11,399 nt of DNA, from positions 1-11,399 of the forward strand of contig CAMTJK010000097.1 of the NCBI GenBank assembly GCA_947072805.1. The letters are read 5' to 3'. Shown here piece by piece: positions 7,436 through 11,399 of this stretch. Below the pieces are notes generated by a model. That model saw nothing but the letters and a program-made list of their open reading frames with translations. It searched no databases and had not been told where the DNA came from. How positions within the stretch are numbered: the stretch's first letter is position 1; the number at the start of each line of letters is the position of its first letter. This DNA is from an uncultured Prevotella sp. GTDB lineage: Bacteria; Bacteroidota; Bacteroidia; Bacteroidales; Bacteroidaceae. The position numbers and the translations under genes are program-made.

Positions 7436-8194
7436 TTAGAGCTGCTCGTCCACTGCATTCTTTATCCAGTCGTAGCCCCTTTCCTGAATTTCGCGTGCCA
7501 GCTCCGGTCCGGCGGTCTTCACTATCCTGCCTTTGTAGAGCACATGCACCACATCGGGGCGTATCATGTCGAGCAGACGGTCGTAATGGGTTATTACAAT
7601 GCAGCTCGATTCGGGCGTGCGCAGCTTGTTTACTCCCTCTGCCACTATGCGCATGGCATCCACATCCAGTCCCGAGTCGGTCTCGTCGAGTATCGAGAGT
7701 TTAGGCTCAAGCATTGCCATCTGGAATATTTCGTTCCTTTTCTTCTCGCCTCCGCTGAAGCCCTCGTTTACGGAACGGTTAGCTAGCTTCTGGTCGAGCT
7801 CTACAATCTTTCTCTTCTCGCGCATCAGTTTTATGAAGTCGCCTGCCGGTATGGGTTCCTTGCCCTCATATTTGCGCTTCTCGTTGATGGCGGCTCTCAT
7901 GAAGTTGGTCATCGACACGCCCGGAATCTCCACGGGATACTGGAACGAGAGGAAGAGTCCCTCGTGTGCGCGGTCTTCCGGCTTCATGGCAAGCAGGTCC
8001 TTGCCGTTGAACACAGCCTCTCCTGCCGTCACCTCATACAGCGGATTGCCCACGAGAACGGCGCTGAGCGTCGATTTTCCCGAGCCGTTAGGTCCCATTA
8101 TGGCGTGTGTCTCACCGTCGTTGATAGTGAGGTTGATGCCTCTAAGTATCTCCTTGTCGCCTATCTTGGCGTGTAAATCTTTTACTACTAACAT
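7436..8194 (-). CDS. sufC: Fe-S assembly ATPase SufC
   Basis: SufC is an ABC-type ATPase that does not transport. Its dimerisation on ATP binding reshapes SufB-SufD so that cluster building can occur. The 252-residue protein (E. coli 248) has all nucleotide-binding motifs in order: Walker A GPNGSGKST (34-42), Q-loop Gln85 in LSFQYP, the SufC-specific signature FSGGEKKRNE (146-155), Walker B LSILDE with Asp170 and Glu171, D-loop SGLD (174-177) and switch His203 in ITHYDR. It has no membrane segments. It is the second gene of the operon, starting 64 nt after the sufB stop, and its ATG at 8194 opens directly with the conserved strand MLVVKDLHA. Confidence 0.98.
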   Translation of the reverse strand: MLVVKDLHAKIGDKEILRGINLTINDGETHAIMGPNGSGKSTLSAVLVGNPLYEVTAGEAVFNGKDLLAMKPEDRAHEGLFLSFQYPVEIPGVSMTNFMRAAINEKRKYEGKEPIPAGDFIKLMREKRKIVELDQKLANRSVNEGFSGGEKKRNEIFQMAMLEPKLSILDETDSGLDVDAMRIVAEGVNKLRTPESSCIVITHYDRLLDMIRPDVVHVLYKGRIVKTAGPELAREIQERGYDWIKNAVDEQL

Positions 8195-8258
8195 ATCTGA
8201 TTGTCCTGTTCCGTTTTAAATACATCTTAAAAATTATCCCTTTGTGTTGTCTGTGGCG

Positions 8259-9719
8259 CTATCCTACCGTGCCTTCCAGCGAAACGTTGAGCAGGTTTTT
8301 CGCCTCCACGGCAAATTCCATGGGCAGCTTGTTGAGCACCTCCTTTGCGTATCCGTTTACTATAAGCCCCACAGCCTGCTCGGTGGGTATGCCACGCTGG
8401 TTGCAGTAGAACAGCTGGTCTTCGCTTATCTTGCTTGTCGTGGCTTCGTGTTCCACTATGGCAGAATCGTTGTGGATGTCCATGTACGGGAAGGTGTGTG
8501 CGCCGCAGTCGCTGCCGAGCAGAAGACTGTCGCACGACGAGTAGTTGCGTGCGTTGTCGGCTTTTGTTCCCACCTTCACCAGACCGCGATACGAGTTCTG
8601 GCTCTTTCCTGCGGATATGCCTTTCGATATGATTGTGCTTTTCGTGTTTCTGCCGATGTGAATCATTTTCGTTCCGGTGTCGGCTTCCTGATAGTGGTTT
8701 GTCACGGCCACCGAATAGAATTCGGCAACGGAATTGTCGCCGCGGAGCACGCACGAGGGGTATTTCCATGTGATGGCGCTTCCCGTTTCTACCTGCGTCC
8801 ACGAGAGTTTGCTGTCGGCGCCTCTCAGTTCGCCGCGCTTGGTAACAAGATTGTACACGCCGCCCCTGCCGTTCTCGTCGCCCGGATACCAGTTCTGTAC
8901 GGTAGAATATTTCACTTCAGCCCGTTCCTTCACTATAATCTCCACTATTGCGGCGTGCAGCTGGTTTTCATCGCGCATGGGAGCGGTGCAGCCCTCAAGG
9001 TAAGAGACGTACGAATCGTCGTCCGCCACTATGAGCGTACGTTCAAACTGTCCTGTGTTGCGAGCGTTTATGCGGAAGTAGGAGCTTAGTTCCATCGGGC
9101 AGCGCACGCCCTTAGGAATATATACAAACGAGCCGTCACTGAACACCGCACTGTTCAGTGCTGCAAAAAAGTTGTCGCGGTAAGGCACCACGCTGCCAAG
9201 ATATTCTCTTACAAGGTCGGGGTGTGACTGTATGGCATCGCCTATCGAACAGAAGATGATGCCCTTTTCGGCGAGTTTCTCCTTGAAGGTAGTCTTTACC
9301 GATACCGAATCCATAATGGCGTCTACCGCCACGCCGCTCAGCGCGAGGCGCTCCTCGAGCGGAATGCCGAGTTTGTCGAACGTTTTCATCAGTTCCGGGT
9401 CTATCTCCTTCTTCTGCGCCTCATCTTTCTTGGCGAGAGGATCGGCGTAATAAGAGATGGCTTGATAGTCTATAGGCGGCAGGTTTACATGTCCCCATTC
9501 GGGTTGTTTCAGGGTCTTCCAGTATGCAAACGCCTTCAGCCTGAAGTCAAGCATCCATTCGGGTTCGCCTTTCTTTCGGGAGATGAGTCTCACCACGTCT
9601 TCGTTCAGACCCCGGTCTATTATTTCGGTATGTACGTCGGTGGTGAAACCGAACTTGTACTTCTGTTCAGCCACTTTCCTTACATACTCATTCTTTTCCT
9701 TGTTATCTTCCATTGTCAT
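8259..9719 (-). CDS. sufB: Fe-S scaffold subunit SufB
   Basis: SufB is the core scaffold: it accepts persulfide sulfur and, with SufC and SufD, assembles nascent Fe-S clusters in the cytoplasm. The 486-residue protein (E. coli 495) shows the family blocks IPKGVRCPMELSSYFRIN (201-218), LEGCTAP (241-247) and SKGISAGKSQNSYRGLV (365-381). Cys396 in SSCDSLL aligns with essential E. coli Cys405, and Glu425 in VEHEATTSK with E. coli Glu434 (an offset of nine in both cases). The C-terminus FAVEAKNLLNVSLEGTVG is also typical. It is the first gene of the operon. The ATG at 9719 is preceded by GGGAGGG about 11 nt upstream and by a promoter ending about 30 nt upstream. A second Met at residue 3 is an equally possible start. 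No regulator or sufA-like gene precedes it. Confidence 0.98.
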   Translation of the reverse strand: MTMEDNKEKNEYVRKVAEQKYKFGFTTDVHTEIIDRGLNEDVVRLISRKKGEPEWMLDFRLKAFAYWKTLKQPEWGHVNLPPIDYQAISYYADPLAKKDEAQKKEIDPELMKTFDKLGIPLEERLALSGVAVDAIMDSVSVKTTFKEKLAEKGIIFCSIGDAIQSHPDLVREYLGSVVPYRDNFFAALNSAVFSDGSFVYIPKGVRCPMELSSYFRINARNTGQFERTLIVADDDSYVSYLEGCTAPMRDENQLHAAIVEIIVKERAEVKYSTVQNWYPGDENGRGGVYNLVTKRGELRGADSKLSWTQVETGSAITWKYPSCVLRGDNSVAEFYSVAVTNHYQEADTGTKMIHIGRNTKSTIISKGISAGKSQNSYRGLVKVGTKADNARNYSSCDSLLLGSDCGAHTFPYMDIHNDSAIVEHEATTSKISEDQLFYCNQRGIPTEQAVGLIVNGYAKEVLNKLPMEFAVEAKNLLNVSLEGTVG

Positions 9720-9748
9720 AGCTTATTGCTGCCCTCCCTTCGAAGCTG

Positions 9749-9780
9749 CAAAGTTACGAAATAATGGTGCTGCAAACAAA
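9749..9780 (-). promoter_or_regulatory. Promoter of the sufBCDS operon
   Basis: On the minus strand a TTTG (9777-9780) stands 20 nt before TAACTTTG (9749-9756), fitting the Bacteroidetes -33/-7 promoter pattern. The -7 box ends 29 nt before the sufB ATG, predicting a leader of about 22-25 nt that contains the GGGAGGG ribosome-binding-like sequence. Confidence 0.75.
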
Positions 9781-9790
9781 GAAATAGTCT

Positions 9791-9822
9791 AAAAATAGCC
9801 TAATGCAGGCTACGATTTAGCC
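9791..9822 (-). terminator. Overlapping alternative hairpins upstream of the suf promoter
   Basis: On the minus strand the order is GGCTA (9822-9818), TAGCC (9812-9808), GGCTA (9800-9796), then TTTTT (9795-9791). The middle segment can pair with either neighbour: pairing downstream gives a short stem followed by a T-run (terminator-like), while pairing upstream gives a competing stem with loop AATCG. The simplest role is the weak terminator of the minus-strand transcript coming from the acetyltransferase side, just before the suf promoter. The stems are only 5 bp. Confidence 0.4.
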
Positions 9823-9868
9823 CAAAACGGCTGTCAATGTATCAAGGAAAAGGCAAACAGGTCGCTGA

Positions 9869-9892
9869 AACGTAGCGCAATACGGTAGTGAA
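9869..9892 (-). repeat. Short direct repeat, copy 1
   Basis: The 16-bp word GCAATACGGTAGTGAA (9877-9892) recurs in the same orientation at 11189-11204. In both copies AACGT lies just before it on the plus strand, 3 nt away here and 4 nt away there. The two copies bracket the acetyltransferase module. On the minus strand both can be read as the peptide HYRIA. Confidence 0.6.
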
Positions 9893-9923
9893 CGGTAATA
9901 AATCTTTAGATGTCGAAGGTCTG

Positions 9924-10019
9924 CTACTTGCAGACAAAGTGTGTGTGTGTCGTAGAGTTCGAGTAAGAAACAACGACCGCGATGAAAGCAATCAGGAAAA
10001 GATATGTAATATTTCTCAT
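9924..10019 (-). CDS. Candidate 31-residue membrane peptide
   Basis: This is a very short open frame from ATG at 10019 to TAG at 9924-9926. The peptide starts MRN, has one continuous hydrophobic stretch ITYLFLIAFIAVVVSY (about residues 4-19), then a polar tail with NSTTHTHF and a near-terminal Cys30. This looks like a single membrane span or an uncleaved signal-anchor. It lies 31 nt after the acetyltransferase stop on the same strand, so it could be co-transcribed. A 6-bp hairpin (GTCTGC/GCAGAC, 9919-9935) overlaps its stop. No clear ribosome-binding sequence is visible, and codon evidence is meaningless at this length. It could also be chance, since a GT-repeat contributes the THTH part. Confidence 0.35.
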   Translation of the reverse strand: MRNITYLFLIAFIAVVVSYSNSTTHTHFVCK

Positions 10020-10050
10020 TTTACATTTAGCCGTACGTTTCACGATCTAG

Positions 10051-10656
10051 CTAATCTGTAATCAATTTCAAGTCAAAAAACATGACACGGCTCTTTAAGG
10101 GTTCTTCAGCGGAAATGCCAAAAGCGGATTTTTCGCTTTGTTCGGTCTTATACAATGGCTTAAAGCCATTCTTAACGTAGTAATGGATTGTAGATTCGGT
10201 GTTATAGGCATCTACAAGAATATAACGACAAGCAGCCTTGTTGTTTTCGTCAACGAACCAATATTTAAGGGCATTCATCAGTTGTGTGCCCACATTAAAA
10301 CCGTGACGTTGAAAAGAATTGTTCACGCCAAGACGCCCGATTAGCACTGCCGGATAGCTGCGATGGCGTTTTTGTTGAGGGATCTTTCTTTGAAAGGCGT
10401 TTCTCGAAGGATTGTCAAGATTATTGGTTTTTATTCCATCATAAGATAAAGTCGCGATAGCCACAATCTCATTGTCATTATTCCTGTTTATCCAGCAATA
10501 CGTCTTGCCGAGCAATTCTTCTTCATAGAGAAATACATCGTGGCTAAAGAATTCATCCAAATCTTCATCTCCACAAGAAAAAGGGTCACAGTAATCTGCA
10601 ACCTCTTTGGTATAAGGCACCATAAAGGTGCTCTCTACAAAATTGAAATCTGCCAT
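10051..10656 (-). CDS. GNAT acetyltransferase, possible TacT-like toxin
   Basis: This protein transfers an acetyl group from acetyl-CoA to an unknown amine. The 201-residue protein has the GNAT core: an N-terminal FSCGDEDLDEFF segment (26-37), GKTYCW (50-55), EIVAIATLSYDGI (63-75), the strand before the cofactor loop AVLIGRLGVNN (103-113), the acetyl-CoA loop QRHGFNVG (116-123), and the end motif IHYYVKNGF (157-165) with Tyr159 and Tyr160. The layout 'F.CG...LD.F' then 'IVA..TLS' then 'GRLGV' then 'YYxxxGF' is that of TacT/AtaT-type toxins, which acetylate the amino acid on charged tRNA and block translation. The start follows the stop of a small upstream gene by 2 nt, typical of translational coupling in toxin-antitoxin pairs. 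The fold is sure. The toxin role is inference; a protein or small-molecule acetylase remains possible. Confidence 0.88.
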   Translation of the reverse strand: MADFNFVESTFMVPYTKEVADYCDPFSCGDEDLDEFFSHDVFLYEEELLGKTYCWINRNNDNEIVAIATLSYDGIKTNNLDNPSRNAFQRKIPQQKRHRSYPAVLIGRLGVNNSFQRHGFNVGTQLMNALKYWFVDENNKAACRYILVDAYNTESTIHYYVKNGFKPLYKTEQSEKSAFGISAEEPLKSRVMFFDLKLITD

Positions 10657-10658
10657 TT

Positions 10659-10838
10659 TCAGCCTTTACGTGGAGGAAATATAATATTCTTGGCACTCTC
10701 CAACATTGTTGAAAGCACCTTACGCTGTGATTCCGAGAGTTTAGGCGTTGGCAATTTGCCATTGCGCTCTGCTTCCTCGGTGAAGATTCGAGCATCTTCT
10801 CCCCATAATTCGGGGGATGTCTTAATTGTCATTGCCAT
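10659..10838 (-). CDS. Small helical protein, candidate antitoxin
   Basis: I do not recognise this 59-residue protein as a named family. It begins MAMTIKTSPELWGEDA, followed by two likely helices (about 12-27 and 35-53) joined by a Pro-rich turn (LPTPKLSESQ) and a basic, Pro-containing end FPPRKG. It does not resemble the DUF1778 ribbon-helix-helix antitoxins that usually accompany TacT-like toxins. Its stop lies 2 nt before the acetyltransferase start, so the two are surely co-transcribed. A longer reading from a TTG at 10862 is unlikely because that TTG is part of the -7 promoter box, so translation starts at ATG 10838 or 10832. The antitoxin role is inferred from size, order and coupling. 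Confidence 0.75.
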   Translation of the reverse strand: MAMTIKTSPELWGEDARIFTEEAERNGKLPTPKLSESQRKVLSTMLESAKNIIFPPRKG

Positions 10839-10859
10839 ATTATATTCTGTTTTAGAGTA

Positions 10860-10890
10860 CAAAGTTACAACATTATAACGGATTAAACAA
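10860..10890 (-). promoter_or_regulatory. Promoter of the acetyltransferase module
   Basis: On the minus strand TTG (10888-10890) stands 20 nt before TAACTTTG (10860-10867), the same pattern and spacing as at the suf operon. It lies about 22 nt upstream of the ATG at 10838 and rules out the TTG at 10862 as a start codon. Confidence 0.7.
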
Positions 10891-10999
10891 GGGTATGGCT
10901 GTTAAAGGATTGAAAGGATTTCACAACACGCCCGACATTGAAAAAGAAAAAGTATCGCGGAACGGGAATTTCTCACAGCATATGTAGAGGATGTCGAAA

Positions 11000-11018
11000 G
11001 CATCGGAGCCGCCGATGC
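11000..11018 (-). terminator. Hairpin after the 62-residue frame
   Basis: A perfect 7-bp stem (GCATCGG/CCGATGC) with a 5-nt loop begins 4 nt after the stop of the minus-strand frame ending at 11023 and is followed by TTTCG. The T-run is short, so terminator strength is uncertain. Confidence 0.4.
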
Positions 11019-11022
11019 GGTG

Positions 11023-11211
11023 TTAGGGCAGGTCTTCTTCGAACTCCGCTATTTCTTCGCCGGAACTGTCCTTACGGAAGCCGTCCGATCCCCAACTTAC
11101 ACCTGCGGACCGGACAGCGAGGATAAGATCTTCACTGTTGGAGCTGTTGGAAAACGGCATAAGGCGTTGCATCTGGGGTAACGTCATTGCAATACGGTAG
11201 TGAAAACACAT
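11023..11211 (-). CDS. Possible 62-residue acidic protein or gene remnant
   Basis: I do not recognise it. The frame runs from ATG at 11211 to TAA at 11023-11025. The N-terminal part (MCFHYRIAMTLPQMQRLMPF) is mixed basic and hydrophobic, the middle is Ser/Asn-rich (SNSSNSED), and the C-terminal 20 residues are acidic, ending EEIAEFEEDLP. There is one Cys, at residue 2. In favour: plausible codon use and a hairpin directly after the stop. Against: no clear promoter, and the first codons fall inside a short repeat (11189-11204) that also occurs at 9877, where the frame continues differently. It may be a small gene, or the tail of a degraded gene captured by a repeat. Confidence 0.35.
   Translation of the reverse strand: MCFHYRIAMTLPQMQRLMPFSNSSNSEDLILAVRSAGVSWGSDGFRKDSSGEEIAEFEEDLP
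11180..11204 (-). repeat. Short direct repeat, copy 2
   Basis: The word GCAATACGGTAGTGAA (11189-11204) is identical over 16 bp to 9877-9892, with AACGT four bases before it. It overlaps codons 3-8 of the 62-residue frame. Confidence 0.6.
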
Positions 11212-11255
11212 CGTTAAAGTTTCATTAACAGTTTAGAAAAATCTTTACTTTAACG
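11212..11255. repeat. 9-bp inverted repeat with 26-nt spacer
   Basis: CGTTAAAGT (11212-11220) and ACTTTAACG (11247-11255) are perfect reverse complements. The spacer is AT-rich and includes TTCATTAACAG. It lies directly upstream of the 62-residue frame, so it could be an operator or a hairpin. It has no T-run. Confidence 0.4.
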
Positions 11256-11399
11256 TGTGTTAATAGGCACCCAAACCTCGATTTGTAACCTACGACGCGA
11301 AATTTGGCGATTTTACTCTCAAATAGGGAGCACTGATAGTCAGCGAGTTACGCGTTTTGCGATATAATACCATTTCATCGGTTTGCCGTTACGTACGTG
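11256..11399 (+). repeat. Non-coding end with the right copy of the intergenic repeat
   Basis: I see no gene in this stretch. It carries ATTTTACTCTCAAATAGGG (about 11310-11330), the word TTTTGCGATATAATACCATTT (about 11355-11375), and ends in CCGTTACGTACGTG, the inverse of 23-34. The window cuts the element. The word near 11360 resembles one arm and the loop of the terminator at 1559-1600 (TTTTGCGTACGATAATACCATTT in two parts). Confidence 0.4.

Noticed and set aside
9935..9945. GT dinucleotide run as a possible phase-variation tract
   Set aside because: It is only about five units, too short to slip often, and it does not lie in a promoter or a well-supported gene.
10839..10862. Extended start (TTG at 10862) for the small partner of the acetyltransferase
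   Set aside because: The TTG belongs to the -7 promoter box TAACTTTG at 10860-10867, so this codon would lie upstream of the transcript. ATG at 10838 or 10832 is used instead.
10895..10987. 30-residue plus-strand frame starting MAVKGLKGFHNTPDIEKEK
   Set aside because: It has an AAGGG-like sequence before the ATG, but there is no promoter pattern, terminator or recognised motif, and it is too short to support.

Overview
The window looks like a chromosomal segment from a member of the Bacteroidales, most likely a Prevotella-like genus. The evidence for this is: promoters upstream of several genes match the Bacteroidetes -7 consensus TAnnTTTG (TAACTTTG three times, TAATTTTG, TATTTTTG), some with a TTG/TTTG about 20 nt further upstream; the suf genes are in the order sufB-sufC-sufD-sufS; and there is an exported LacZ-like glycoside hydrolase. 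The genus is an inference from overall impression. No rRNA, tRNA, insertion sequence or CRISPR array is visible.

Layout. 1-257: non-coding, AT-rich, with one copy of a diverged intergenic repeat. 258-860 (-): rnhB, ribonuclease HII, with a roughly 70-nt leader carrying a hairpin and its own promoter. 1182-1466 (+): a 94-residue unknown protein closed by a strong 13-bp terminator hairpin. 1722-4454 (+): a 910-residue exported family GH2 beta-galactosidase. 4455-4722: the convergent gap between the GH2 gene and sufS, holding a hairpin, four 22-bp tandem repeats and a nested 77-nt hairpin. 4723-9719 (-): the four-gene operon sufB-sufC-sufD-sufS for iron-sulfur cluster assembly, transcribed from a good promoter at 9749-9780. 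9781-10050: alternative hairpins, a short repeat and a possible 31-residue membrane peptide. 10051-10838 (-): a two-gene unit, a small helical protein followed after 2 nt by a GNAT acetyltransferase, which resembles a toxin-antitoxin pair. 10868-11399: a possible 62-residue acidic protein with a hairpin just after its stop, then AT-rich non-coding sequence with inverted repeats and a second copy of the terminal repeat.

How the genes work together. SufS takes sulfur from cysteine, and SufB, SufC and SufD form the ATP-driven scaffold that builds the Fe-S cluster. The sulfur-transfer partner (SufE or SufU) and an A-type carrier are not in this window. The GH2 enzyme stands alone, without SusC/SusD-type transporters or a regulator next to it, as does rnhB. 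The most intriguing part is 9870-11211: the GNAT module has a partner that does not look like the usual ribbon-helix-helix antitoxin, has candidate very small genes on both sides, and is bracketed by two direct copies of a 16-bp word.
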